The notes beneath the pieces were generated by a model. The model made no database searches, was not told the origin of the DNA, and saw only the letters and a program-made list of their open reading frames with translations. From NCBI GenBank assembly GCA_029962745.1, contig CM057153.1, positions 39,477,612 through 39,541,611 of the forward strand: 64,000 bases of DNA, in the 5' to 3' direction. Below are positions 23,306-36,364 of the stretch, piece after piece. This DNA is from Echinometra lucunter (lineage: Eukaryota; Echinodermata; Echinoidea; Camarodonta; Echinometridae). Position numbers and translations under genes: made by a program. Position 1 is the stretch's first letter; each line of letters starts with the position of its first letter.

Positions 23306-25291
23306 AGGATGTTAACTATTGCGCGTACACTGTCTTTCCACATCTCGCTACACTGTATCACTGGATGTGCAATCAGTGTGTTAAGATAAAAGTGTTTCAA
23401 ATCTATGTGGTGATCTCATTGTGGTGTGCAATTAAATGACTCTATCATGGTAATAAATATGTAACGCTGAGTTATGCGGTGTTACATAAAAACAGTATGG
23501 ATGATGTGTTCAACTGCATCACAAAGGGTATTCTAAATCCTCTATGTCACACTCGCTATGTACAACCTGTGATTTTCCTTCAATCACATCATCAATGGAC
23601 CCCATGGAAGAACAGAGTAATTTATGTTAATGAATCTGAAATGGGCTATCCTTTCGATTATTTTATCTATTCGACATATTTGCAATTCATTTTATTTATT
23701 TCAATTGATGTCATCTATGTTATTTACTTATGTTATATATTTATGTATTGTGTTTTTAATAATCGGAAAATAAATAAACAAACAAACAAACAATCCTCAT
23801 AATAAATGGACATGTGTCACATACTTTGAGAACCAAATGAAAACACCATATTCAATACTTGGAAGTTTTTCGAACCCGTAGTTACTCTGTTTAAGTCTCT
23901 CCTTCCTAGAAGAGTAAATCACAAGGAAAAGATTCATACAATACACAAAATATTATCTTTAGTTGATATTACATGCTCAGCTCCAATCATAAACTTGATT
24001 AAAGTACTAACTATCATCAGGCAGCCTTCGCAATTGCATCTTGCTTCAAGCAAAATGTTACAGAAAGGCATTGTACGCGCGCATGCAGTTTCAGATCTTT
24101 CACAGAGCACATGAAATAGTAACCATATCTACATCTGTAAATTGATTGTTCTCTAACGTTACTCTTCTGGCAAGGATGTGACTTTTGCATCACCCCCTAT
24201 GATTAAATGTTCGACGTGTAATCTGATTTTCCACGGTTTGCACAAAGCCGCAGAATATTAATTCTGTTGATGGTCGTCAAAAACCTCTCTTCGTACCCAC
24301 CCACCTACCTAACACTCCCTTGGATAACTCCCATGCCAACGATATAAGATCACACATGAAAAGTGCTGCTGTAAGAAATGAGCAATTACAATAATATGCC
24401 CGAAGAATTGTAACGTATCTGTTTGAGGTTAAGAAGTCTTCTCATATCTGGAATCCGACACCACGAGCCAGTGTAATCAAGCACACATTCCTAAAGCTAT
24501 GTTGTTTACTGGACAAGTTTAAAGCGGATATATGGGGCATGTAAGCGAATCTGATGTGAAAATAAAACACCGGCAATATCAGTATCTCTGTCATTAATAC
24601 AGAGGTGTGACAGGAATAGGTCGTATGAAAAATACTAGGTGTTTGATTATTGAAAATGCCTTTTCCGCATGTTAGGCAATCTTTTTCATCTCTCGGTGTG
24701 AAACTAGTCCATCCCCCTTTATTTTCATGTAAATCAGGTGAGAGAAAAAAAAGAGGTATTGTTTACTATAATTCAAAAGGTCAGAAAGAAAAGGAGTTGA
24801 AAGGGGGCTTTCCCCAGTTTTTTTTTTCTTTTTTTAACATGAAAAAACGTTTTCCGAATAGCCAACAAAAAAAAAGAAAAAGAAAAAGAAAAGGCAATTA
24901 CACTTAAGGGTATTAAAGGTAGGCTTGCACTGACAGCTCTTTTTTATACCTTGGGAAATGCAATGACGCAAGATCCATTTTTAGTGTTTTGGCAAAACAT
25001 GATAGCCAGAAAATGATATAAAGAATATGATATTACACAGACACACAGACCCAAATCCACACACGCGCGCATATATATATATATATATATATATACATTA
25101 ACATCTTTTTGTCACACCATGGGCACTGACGAAGAGTGTGACTTCGCCTTTCATTTTTGAGAGCTATGCTCCGTTTTCTTTTAAAATCTATGATTTCATT
25201 TTTTGATGGCATTCTACTACCAACTCTGATCCTTTTATTATCTAGATGCCAAGCAGACTAATTTTTAATTATGTATATATATATATATATA

Positions 25292-25660
25292 TGAGACAAT
25301 TGAGAGAATAATAGCGTAGCATGAATCAAAGTTCCCCAGAGCTGTCCTATCATTTTGGAAATTTTGCAAAGGTTGAAAAAATGTCTCCGCCGGGAATCGA
25401 ACCCGGGCCTTTGGCTATGAACGCCAATACCTTAACCACTAGTCCACGGAGACGGGCCAGTGGTTTCGGCGACTCCAAATTCGCTTAAACCGACAGACTG
25501 ACAAATCTTCAACACTCACTAATTAATTCCTTTGTCGGTGGCAGATGAGTTTCGAACAACGACCTGCCGTACATCTCAACCTTTGCAAAATTTCCAAAAT
25601 GGTAGGACAGCTCTGGGGAACTTTGATTCATGCTACGCTATTATTCTCTCAATTGTCTCA
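25292..25660. mobile_element. Foldback element with tRNA-like loop, copy B
   Basis: This is the duplicate of 7707-8074. The arms are 25292-25376 and 25576-25660, and the loop has one extra A (cttaaaccg against cttaaccg). Confidence 0.8.
25383..25453 (-). tRNA. tRNA-like gene with UCA anticodon, copy B
   Basis: It is identical in all 71 bases to 7798-7868, including anticodon TCA and the T6 terminator. It probably represents the same locus, given the suspect duplication. Confidence 0.65.
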
Positions 25661-26324
25661 CATGTATTTATTTCCACGAGAGCTGCCAAAGCTGTTGTAT
25701 CTGTTATCTGATCAAATATATATACTTCACCTGAAGAGAATTAAATCGAAAGCCCTTGTGAAGTACAAACCATGTTACACTGTGTATTCCATATATTGTT
25801 GTGAATCTTCTCTATTTTTTCTGATATTCTAACTCTGCATCTCGTCGGACCTTTTGGACCCTTTGATATATACATACATTTACAAATTCTGTATAATTAT
25901 ATATTATCTTTGTTTAGGCCATTATTTTCAGTTCAGTTCAGTTCGAATACATACTTTATTTCCAATTATTCAAATAAACATCAAAATAATGAAACAGCAA
26001 ATTGACATTCATGATATTGATAACAAAATATGACATAATATACAATCATAGTAATTACATAAATAATTGGAGGACACATCTCTAAAAGCAAAATCTTGGG
26101 TTGAGGGTGCCCTAGGACATAATGAATATGTATAATTATGAAAAAGTATATTTTAAAAAAACATGAAAAAAGAAGAGACCACAAAATTTTTTTTTGCAAA
26201 TTATCTATTTAACAATTAATATAAAATTGATGGATATACTGTATAATCATTATGTAATTTGTTTTGAAAATAAAGAACACTGTGGAAGGGGGGGGGGGAA
26301 TTAGATAAGCATAATACACGAACG

Positions 26325-27141
26325 TATAGACCAATGCCACAATGCGAGAGGGCAGCAGACTGGTCGACATACTGCGGTGTGCGCCCCAACTTTTATAGTA
26401 CACAAGTCAATAGCGCGTTATGTACATTCGTTCGATTTTTTCCTATTTTGACCAATATATCCAGATTTCATTTAATGTTTGCAATGAGGAATAATCAGGG
26501 AAGTTCAGGTCACAGCTGTGCGGTGCTCAAATACCACAATAATTGGAGAAAGTTTAAAAACTGGAAGCTAACTGAGTGCGAAATTTACTCGCCTTTGACT
26601 CATGAAGCCTGTTTGTGTGAGAAGCCGTACTCCCTACACAGGTTTCCGTAAGGAATGTGAAGGAATTCGTCGCCAGTGGGTAAAAAACCATCTACAGAAA
26701 GGACTTTGAAGTCAAGAAAAATTATCATTCTGTAGTTTGGCGTAAAATTTAATGAGTGACAACATGTAGACAAGGTAAGATTTAGGGCTCCCGTTTACTG
26801 CGGCAGTGCAGTACCGCTAGTGCGACAGTGCAAGCAGCACGGGCTTCCATGCTGCGAACGAACTTTTACTGACAAAACTAAGGGGAAAAAGCAATGAAAG
26901 TGCAAAAATACATCATACCTTCATCTGTCAGATATGGCCATTGTCTTACCTCATCTACCCATGTATCCATGCTTTATTTTATTGATCTAGAATAAAGTAA
27001 ATGGAACAATATCAGGCATATCTCATATCTTTCATTGATTTTGTACACAGAGCCAATCGCTGTCAACGCGCTTGCACACCACAGCTATCGCGTCGCCGAT
27101 AGAGGGCCAAATACATAAATCGGAGGTGGAATTGGTTTATA
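26325..27141 (+). mobile_element. TATAGACC-ended transposon, copy B
   Basis: This is the duplicate of 8740-9558, with small length differences in G and T runs. Confidence 0.75.
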
Positions 27142-27320
27142 TAATCAGTCGACAGAAACGGACGCGATTTTTTTTTTTTTACGTACTTTTTAACCCAGGA
27201 GCATGCGCACATGGTCATTCCCTCAGACCTCATGAATATCTATCTCATGTCTGAGAAGTAAGACTCGCAATAATTGCCGGGTTTAAATTTCTAGGGGCAC
27301 CCATTGCAGCGTCAACTGCT

Positions 27321-27390
27321 TGTGGCGCAGTGGTTAAAGCGACCATGGAGCACTCGGTAAAATAGTCAAAGGTTCGAATCCTTTTTTTTC
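27321..27390 (+). repeat. tRNA-like Pol III promoter, copy B
   Basis: This is the duplicate of 9741-9810, with the A box at 27322-27332 and the B box at 27371-27381. Confidence 0.55.
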
Positions 27391-27520
27391 CGTATTAAAA
27401 TAAAATTGATATCAACGGCGTTTATTCCGTAGACAAATAGTTGAAGCATTTTTCAATCAAGTCGCTTTTACACGCTCTCCGTTTGCCACCCTCACGTCCA
27501 GGTCTCGCCAGGGACAATAA

Positions 27521-27838
27521 AGTGCGGTTTTCACGGGGCACGCGAACGATTTGCGAAGGATGCGAATGTCGAAAAAATGGCAAAGTCCAACATTTTATAT
27601 GCTCCAAAAGTTCGCCGAACATGCCCGGGGGTTCGGAAGCGTCGCCAATTGTTCTTTTTTTGTTCGGCAGAATTTCAAAAAAAGTTTGAAATTTTTGCGA
27701 ACGGTTCCCGCATCCCTCGAACAATAATAACTGACAACGCTTCCGAACCTCCGCCCAAGTTTGGAGAATTTTCAAAGCATGCAATTTCTTCGATATTCGC
27801 ATCCTTCGCAAAATTCGCGTGCCTGTGAAAACCGCACT
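27521..27838. mobile_element. TAA-flanked palindromic MITE, copy B
   Basis: This is the duplicate of 9940-10255, 318 bp, with TAA at 27518-27520 and 27839-27841. Confidence 0.75.
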
Positions 27839-30243
27839 TAAGTTCGTAGGAAAAAAAAATCGTGAACCGGACGGCTGCTGAACATGTCCGAGAGCGAAGC
27901 CTTTCCGTCGTTTCGATTACGTTTCTAATCCATTTGCATATGATTCTCTTCAGACAATAAAGACTATTTTCTCTTAAAACAACCATTTGCCTCTTGTACA
28001 TTTCCTGAACGAATAAAATGAATTTAATTGATCCCCTACATGTAAGAATGATAAATAATACATGAATACAGCTAAGTTTCACCTTGTATTCGTGTGCATA
28101 AGCAACCTGATCTTACTTCATTATTCAAACTACTTCAATTTGTTCCTTTTTTCTACGATGCATGTTTCATTCAGACACTTGGCGGAAACACTGATACTCA
28201 ACCATTGCCATCTTTAAAGGGTGACTACTTGCTTAATTCGTATAGAGAGAGGGACAGAAGAGCATTAACTCACATAATGCCTATCTGGCTCTCACCAGAT
28301 GAGTTCAGTCAAGAAGTTCTGTATATATATACATATATATGAATTGATAGTATGGGCCTGAAAAGTGTCCGGTAACAAGTGCCTTCGATGTCCCCTCGAC
28401 TTAGAGCATGAGCGTCAATCGGTAGTAGGGGTAGGGGGTGGACAGGGGGACACATCCCCAAAAGATATTAAGGGAGACACAATAGGGTGTATTCCTCAAA
28501 TTATGGAAGTCTTTTATTTAGTGTAATATCTTTTCAGAGATTTTTTCTGGTAAAAAGAAAGCAGAAAAAGCCAAGGACCTTTTTTTCTTTTCTTGTCATT
28601 GAATTTTGGAGATAAAAGGAGACATCCGAAGGAAATGTGTCCCATGCACGGAATTTACTGGACACTTTTGTTAGAAAAAAAACTGTAGTTGTAATCTAAT
28701 GTTTGTAAACCTAATGGCATCTGTGCAGATTAAAACTTCACTCACTTGTTGTTACGGAAACGAGAACCCTTCAGGTACTTTTAAGTGATGTTTGATTAAT
28801 CCAAACGCCTCCAGAGTCAGGTGACTCTAAATTTCATCCACTCTCAAAGTGGAAGTACACTAATCATATCTTCTACATCTGACTGACACAGTTTGGTCGT
28901 TGGGAAAGCGCTACATCTGTATATAGTTCGCGCAGAGCGTTACTGCCATTATATGATATGATACTGCAAACTGATTGCACGTTTAAAAGTCTATTTAATT
29001 ATCTCTTCTGTGGATTTTTTTTTCATCGTTCAAGAAAGGTGAAAGCTTTATTTTCCGACACAAGAGAAGAGTACTGATGATAAAGTTAACCAAAGATGAT
29101 GTAATCTTCGTGTGAAAAATTATTCCTTCTTTGCTAAATGTTTAAATTAAATTATGTTTTATGATATTACATTTCAAGGCCTGATACTACCTTGTGATTA
29201 ATTTCCATGTGTACCTTCTTGTTTACAAATTGATATTATAATTGTCATCGGTCTCTTTTTATAAAGTACTACTTGATATTTTGGAGTAAGAAATGAAAAA
29301 AAGTTATATTGTTTAAAGTTCATCCCACGGGCAGTGCTTAATAATCATTTAGAGAACATGCAGGCATATCGGCTTTTTGCTTGAGGATTTAAAATTGGAT
29401 TATTTTTCTTTTTATCGCGGGTTTTGTAAACTCGCTTAGAGGCAAATGTTCCAATATCCTACAAACAGACAAATGACATGAAACATTCAATTCCGTGTTG
29501 TTGTTTTTTATTGTCTTGATGTTCCAGATCAAATGAATCCATTTTATGTCCTAGCTCTCCAAAATACTTAGAAAATTGCTAGGTTTAAGGCAATGGAACT
29601 ATAGAACAGATGATCTGAATTTATTTGAACTTTGTCTTCTCCGTAGGGGATAAAGAGATTTTGGTAAGAATATGGAATCGATTATTGCTGCTGTAAAAAA
29701 TGGGTGCTGCCACTTATGTGGCGGCGGCAAAAGATTAGGGCTCTGATTTTAAGGGTTTGGGTTGCATTCGAGTGTTGGGTTAGGGAAGTTGTGATAAGGG
29801 GTAAGGTTAGGTATAGTGTATAATCTATTGTTGAAGTAAGCAAAGTTCGGTTAGCTTGAGATCTTTAAGGTGGAGCAATTGTCGCCGGAGAATTCTGCTG
29901 TAATTCTGAGAGTACTCTGCGCCGTGAACACATTAGTGATCTACTTTGTTTCCATCAATCATCTGTTACTCGCAAAGGTGTAGAAAAATACTGAATTGGT
30001 TATCGAGTAAAAATCGAGAAGAGGGGAGAAATCAAAGACGGACTTACTGACAATGCTTTCCTTTTAAAAATTCATATGAAGGTGAAAACTGAGATATAAA
30101 CAACCGGTAGGAAGGGGTAATCCTATCCTAAAAGGACCTTGTTTTCAATACTGAGAGGCAGTTTACGGAACAAAGATGAGCAAATAATCCTAAATATATC
30201 TGGTCCTAACACGACCCCGCTTAAGTTGAGCACAAATCCCGGA

Positions 30244-30284
30244 CAATTTCAATTCAATTTCAATTCAATTCAATTTCAATTTAT
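30244..30284. repeat. CAATTT/CAATT tandem repeat, copy B
   Basis: This is the duplicate of 12657-12702, with a slightly different unit order. Confidence 0.7.
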
Positions 30285-31580
30285 TGTCTTTCGAAATTCA
30301 TTTTGCTCACATTTACAGACAAAATACTCTCATACACAACATAATGACATAAACATGATAGAAATTCTCCAGAATGTTGTTACTATAAAACATTATAAAC
30401 ATTGCGTGTGGTTTCCAAAGCAACCCCCCCCCCTCCCCCCCCCCCCCCCCCGATAGGGAGTTCACAAGAAGGTAAAAAGATGACAAGCATTACATTAATA
30501 TAACATGTATTCTTTGGCATTGGACCCATGCAAATGTCTTCATTCATAGCGAACAAGAAAGGTGAAAATTACCCTGTAGTAGGTTCTTTAATGTGTTATC
30601 ATACAGTCAAAGCCCTTTGCTCGGGTGGGGGTACAATTAAATTCTATCGCAAGCACGCGGGGACATGATAAATTGGAATACCCACGGCATACCCTCTGAA
30701 ATCTGTATTATTCTACACTGTTCTAAGGAATAGAAATATGAGAAGAATGCTGGGAAGGCTTTGTGAAAACAGAGAACTCCTGTGTCAAGCCATGGTGATC
30801 AAAGGACGATCTTTTCGACTGCGATTAAGGCGTTTAAGATAAAAGTTATTTAAAGTGAAAGACATAGAATGACTTTCTAGATTAATGCTCGAAAATGCAA
30901 TCAAAATGATTGTTAATGTAATTTAGGAAAATTAAGGAAAATTAATTGAGCTTTTACTATCGTTTAGGTTTTAAAAGCATGTAGCAGTACATAAGATTTA
31001 CGGTCATTGTCTAAAAGCAAGAAAACAGTTTTATGTTCTTTAGTTATGCAGTGAAAAGCACTTTCGCTTAGTTTTCTTTTCTTTTCCAGAGCCACGAATG
31101 CATTGTACCTTTGACAACGCCCGCAGCCATAACAATAAAAAACGATCAATAATCATTGCAGAGAAACGATCATTATTTATCCAAAACAGGTGTTCGTAGT
31201 TCACTGGCATGTCTTCTTTGACATACACTGAAAAACACAATACAGATGATGAGAATTTGCACCATTTTGTCTGATACGAATATTTCTGTATGGATGCTTG
31301 TAATAATCATGAAATATCTTCTCTCGTCATGCATCATCGGCTGTTGCGAGTTAATGGTCACATGCTGTTCATGGCTTCACGAGGAAAACTCAAGTTTTTT
31401 TTTCTAAAAACATGACTGTGAAATTAACAAAAATACCATTTAAACACGATTATCTCATGCTTCATGCCAAGAAGTAACTCTTGAATAAAATCCTTCAATA
31501 ATGATAAATAAAACATGTGAATATTAAGTATATTATTGTGTGACTTATACAATACACTGTGCGATCATCAAAATATATAC

Positions 31581-31660
31581 AGTAATAATAATAATAACTC
31601 TTATTTACCGAGGGTAGCCACTCCAGCTATCAGCTGATCTTCCAGTGGGCCCTGCATAAC
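31581..31660 (-). mobile_element. Possible non-LTR retrotransposon 3' tail, copy B
   Basis: This is the duplicate of 13974-14050, preceded by the 16-base stretch atcatcaaaatatata that is absent from copy A. Confidence 0.45.
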
Positions 31661-33392
31661 ATAATATGTTATTATTATACAAAACAGACTAAAAAAGAGT
31701 CTATGTTCTTCTAGTAGGTACATGGATTTAGGTATTATGACCTGATGAGCTCTTATATAAAATCTTAAGAAGAAAAAAACATAAAACATACAAAACAAAT
31801 TTTTTAAAAAATCACGATTTCTTATCAAAAGGGTTATACACTGAAATTTGAAAATACTCTTGAATTAATTCAAAGTCAGTGATTTTAGTATACCTGTTTG
31901 CTTCTTCATAGTCTTATTCCGTTTTGGCCTTCTCTTTTCTTTCTCTTTCTCTCTATACTTTGACTGATAAATCATTACACATCTCACTTCGACAAGGTTT
32001 ACTGCACATAGCATGCCCTTCCCATCCCGTGTCATCACAGAGTTAGCACATGTTTTTATATTTCTATAGGTGAGGTTGGACAAATTGTTTTTACTTTATT
32101 TCCTGCACGTACTCTGGTCCATTAGCCAGCACTTAACATACTTAAGAAACCCTCTTTCGTGCTGTCGCGTTTCTGTGATAATAATTTTCTTTTTTCTTTA
32201 TCTTGTCAAAATGGTCAAGATAGCAAGTGACTGACCACTTCACACTCCGTCTTTGAAAATCCTTATCTATCCATGATCTTTTCTCTCATCGTCCCTGTCC
32301 ACACTTATCATTATATTCTAATTACCTCTATTTCTTTCTCCCCCGTTTCAGACACACATATGCCCATTCACCCACCTTCCCTCACACACATCCTTAACAC
32401 GCAACATCAGTCAAACGCACACCCCAGCTCGTGCGCACAGTTACACCCACACCCACACACCCACGCAAATCTCACCCTCAGTTATCCCGCTCTCTTTTTC
32501 TATCTCCCTATCTTCCAGTCGTTTTCTCTCATTGTTATGAGTCTTTCGACTACCACTTTCGCTATATCTAATTTCAATAGTTTCTAGCACGCCTCGATCA
32601 TTATCAATTTTATTCGTCAAATGAGAACATCTACTTTCAGTATTTCTTCCTTTCAATGTGTTATAGCTGAGATGTATTCTATTTCCTGTCCATTCCAATA
32701 ACTTATCTTTGTATCTCTTCTGTCACTCTCATTTCCTTCATTTCTGAGCTATGTTTGTAAATATCTTTTGTTCTCTTTGTCTAGCTATTCATTCTCCTCA
32801 CACTCAACCCCCCCCCCCCCCTCCAACACGCATCCAACGCACACTTCCTCTCTCTTCTTAAATTCCATACAATTCTTCGCTTAATCATGTTAATGGGTGA
32901 AATGTATTAAAAATCAATTCATTCAAGAATGAAACAGTTTTCTATTATTTCATTTAATTTCACTCAGCATTCATACTCGGTTTCGGTCAAGGAATATCAC
33001 AGTCACTATATAGTATACAGCGCCTTTGTGAATATTTCGGGCTTCTGCTTGCAGGGCTATATAGTGATCACTTAAAGAAATCCGATGAAATTTTTTTTCA
33101 ACTCTTTCTCATCATCAAAATGCTAAACATAGTATTAATGAAGACTTTAAAAAAAAGTAGTCCATGCATCGCCCAATGATCACTCTTTTTTACAACAGAG
33201 TTTTCATAGCTGTACATGCAGGCAGGTTTTTTTTTTCTTCAAACATAAAAATTTACTTTCTTACTTCGTCAGTTATAGAAGAATATATACATCACAGAAT
33301 TTGTCGCTTTGGCGATATCCCCCACAATATTCCGGTTTTAGTCAGAATTGTCATGATTTCGTAAATCCTTTCTTTGATTCTTTAAGAAGAAG

Positions 33393-33631
33393 AAACAGAT
33401 AATCATAGAAACTTTATGTACCGTCGGAATTAACGTGAGCTTTTTGTTCAGATCCACTATGTCTACGATGTATATGAATCATGCCCTGGGCGAGAAAATC
33501 AAACGTCAAATCTGGATACTAATACGCAAATGACTCGTGCATGTAATTTAAAAGCAAAAATAAAATACAATAAAATGAAATAAAATAATAACAATAAATT
33601 CCATTTCAACCTAACAATGAATCCGTACTCT
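33393..33631. other. Unique sequence after the duplication
   Basis: This is AT-rich sequence with an imperfect aataaaatacaataaaatgaaataaaataat run at about 33558-33590. Nothing else is recognised. Confidence 0.6.
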
Positions 33632-33933
33632 CATCGGCGGCGATCCGGAGGGGGGAACGGGGGGATTTTTAAAGCTTAATATTTCATTTTTCTATTTTGA
33701 GTCAGGTGACTAAATTTAGGTCAACCACTTAAATATTTGTACGCATAGAATGCATTTTGATGGCAAAATGAAGCTTCTTTCATTATTTTTGCGGTTATTT
33801 CTAGCTCGCTCGTATAATATTGATCATCTCCCTTCCACTTCTCGAAACAGATTTTCGGCGGTGGCCTTCGGTGTTTCCGTTCCCTCCCCCCCCCCCCCCC
33901 CCCTCCACTCGTTACATGAAATCGCCGCCACTG
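33632..33933. mobile_element. 302-bp hAT-type MITE
   Basis: The left end CATCGGCGGCGATCCGG and right end ATCGCCGCCACTG are inverted copies of a CAGTGGCGGCGAT terminus, the usual form for hAT elements. Flanking 8-bp sequences match at 7 of 8 bases (CGTACTCT at 33624-33631 and CGTACACT at 33934-33941), as expected for a hAT target duplication. G and C homopolymers lie just inside the ends (33648-33665, 33887-33903). There is no transposase, so it is non-autonomous. Confidence 0.8.
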
Positions 33934-33941
33934 CGTACACT

Positions 33942-36079
33942 GAGGGATAACTAATGAAATATTAAATTCGAAACCTGTTTTCAAATAATCTAGCCTCGAG
34001 GTGGTGAAGTTGGATCAGCAAACGTGTATCAAGCGCACAATAGTCTGGTAACCAGAGATAGTTCAGTAACCAGTATAACGTCTTATAACGAACATTGATT
34101 TCCATGAAAACTTGTAAGATTGATGGATAAAGAATTTCTAAACAGATGTTGATGGGTTTCGGTGTCACATAGTGATATCAAACTCAGACAGTAGAGTTGG
34201 AAACTATCCGAGAAGATCTGTAAGGTACACCTACTGCGAGAGGAACACGCGTGTTACTCTAAACGTGTCACTAAGAACACTGTACAATCCCAAGTTTTTA
34301 AAGAAAAAATAAAGCATCGTAAAGAACGATTTCAGAATAAATCGGGGCTGCTTTCGGCATGTTCGGCAAGGTCATAAACGGCCATGGAGTCCATTCCTGT
34401 GCCCCATCTCTCTGGTAAAAAGAGAACACATGCCCCTCTCCCATAAAGCCCATGGTGTTGCAAATACTGACTTAAGATATCCCTTTTCACCAGTACTGCA
34501 CATATCGGCCCTGGCCTTAAAACGACTTAATTGTAGGGATTTATCATGTTACTGTGACCGCCAAAGAGTAAAGCACAACTGAAGATGAAAATCCCGAAAT
34601 TTAGTTTCCTATGTAACCCGAAATATATATTCCGGATGAGAAACAAATAGAACCCTTGCAAACGATTCTCGGTCTTGCAAATTACATTGCATAGCCTTGT
34701 AAACGAAAAAAATCAATATATTTATTTCAACCCGTTATGTATTTGTAGTGTGTTTGCTGAGAGTGTACAAAACTAAACGTAACTGAACATCTGACATTGT
34801 ATGAAAAGCAAATAGTCAAGTCTTCTAAAAGTGACAGGTAAACGGCATTTTGCTATTCATAATATCAAACGTCGTCAGACAGTGATCCTTACAATGCCGA
34901 CAAATCTCACACTTAATGGAGAGCGAAATTGCGTCCTTCAAATGGCGCGTGAACGGAATTGAGGAAAAATGTCAGGCTAGCACGTGTTCTGTCACTCTCT
35001 ATACGACCTCTGAAAAAAAACCCACCAAAATTAAGATACCACAAGCAATACTCTAAAATAATGCTCATATGCTTGACATATTTAAGTGAGGAAATTCGAA
35101 TCACTAATCGATCACCTTGGCACTTTAAAATCAAGCAAGTTTGCAGTAGAGTAAACCAACGAACAATCACCGGCTGTCAAATTAGTATTTCCTTTGAGTG
35201 AATAGGATCGCTTGTCAAAATTGCTCATTAAGTTGACCATGACATCATACGGTACACCTTTACTGCTTTAATCAGAATACCCCCCCCCCCCCACCCCCGA
35301 CTGGACTATTGCGATAAAACGCCCACCGGTTAACCGATCAATATTTGTCATCGTATTTCGGTTTGTCAAGAAAAACGAGTACGTGATCTTCGTGTTAATT
35401 TACGACTTCGCGTCAAATAGAAATCGATAGTTGCTACCGACGAATAGTACCGAGGTGATGCGCTTCTCTGAAACAAGTTCATGGAAGGAATTTTTTGCAG
35501 ACGTTGGCAAATCGCGATTTACGTGTGAATTTTAGGCCACAAAATGTTAACATTTTCTTACATGAATGTCTGTTTGATAGTTATCACACTGTATTCTTAT
35601 GATTTATACGTACTCTAGATCTCACCCTATCTCCCCCTCTTTTTTGTTTGGCGTTATACTGTAATCAGTGTGTTTCAACCATGTGAACGTCTCTTTTCCC
35701 AAGCTAACCCCCGCAAACCCCTCAACACATTTTTCTCCGTCACTTGCAAAAGTACAGAAACGCGTACTCACCAACTTCAATCCACCTCCCCCATCTTTCT
35801 CAATATCCGTTTCAAATCTATCAACACCTCAGAAGATAATTAATCATTTGCTGAATTGTGATAACACTCCTTCATAAAGAGTACTCATGCACATTATATC
35901 TTTAACAAGGTGGTTATTCATTCTCTATCTAGCCTAACTTCCTCTTTTCTTTTCTTCATTTTAAAGTTTCTTGATAGTCATGCAACTATTAAACAATTAT
36001 TCAAAGACTCTATCTATCATCTGACGGAAACTTCCAAAAGGACCAAAAGTCTACCAAATCGGAGATTCACGAGACCGTA
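33942..36079. other. Unique intergenic or intronic sequence
   Basis: Only short open frames occur. A C-run lies at 35281-35292. A 268-base stretch at 34312-34579 is open in one frame without a start codon and matches nothing I recognise. No RNA gene is evident. Confidence 0.5.
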
Positions 36080-36362
36080 CTCTCTTTTGAAAAACGGTGA
36101 ACGCATTCACTCTGTTAGGGGTGAATTTCAGAAGAGAGTGCATTTAGAGTTGATTAAAAGTGATATTCACTCTTTATTCACTCTTTTAGAGGTGACCTCA
36201 ATGATCACTCAAAATCCTTGGGTGATCACTGAGGTCATTCCTTAAAGAGTGAATATCACAATTTTTACTCTTAATTCCCTCTTAATTCGCTCTTAATGCA
36301 CTCTCTTCTGAAATTCCCCCCTAACAGAGTGAATGCGTTCACTCTTTTTTTTTTTAAGAGAG
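36080..36362. mobile_element. TA-flanked 283-bp palindromic MITE
   Basis: The element begins CTCTCTTTTGAAAAACGG and ends TTTTAAGAGAG between two TA dinucleotides. The two halves are near complements (gaacgcattcactctgttag against ctaacagagtgaatgcgttc; ggtgacctcaatgatcactc against ggtgatcactgaggtcattc), meeting near 36215. The word agagtga or its complement recurs many times within the arms. The layout fits a Tc1/mariner-type MITE. The frame covering 35910-36245 is mostly an effect of the palindrome. Confidence 0.8.
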
Positions 36363-36364
36363 TA

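Larger units (their letters stand above)
17609..33392. repeat. Copy B of the 15.8-kb direct duplication
   Basis: This is the second copy of positions 1-15775, 15784 bp against 15775 bp. The offset drifts from 17608 at the start to 17617 at the end through small indels. Unlike copy A it runs uninterrupted into unique sequence at 33393. It is preceded by 1.3 kb that is not seen elsewhere in the window. Copy B is probably the better consensus, since it lacks several odd extra bases found in copy A. It holds the same set of transposable elements, listed separately. Confidence 0.97.
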
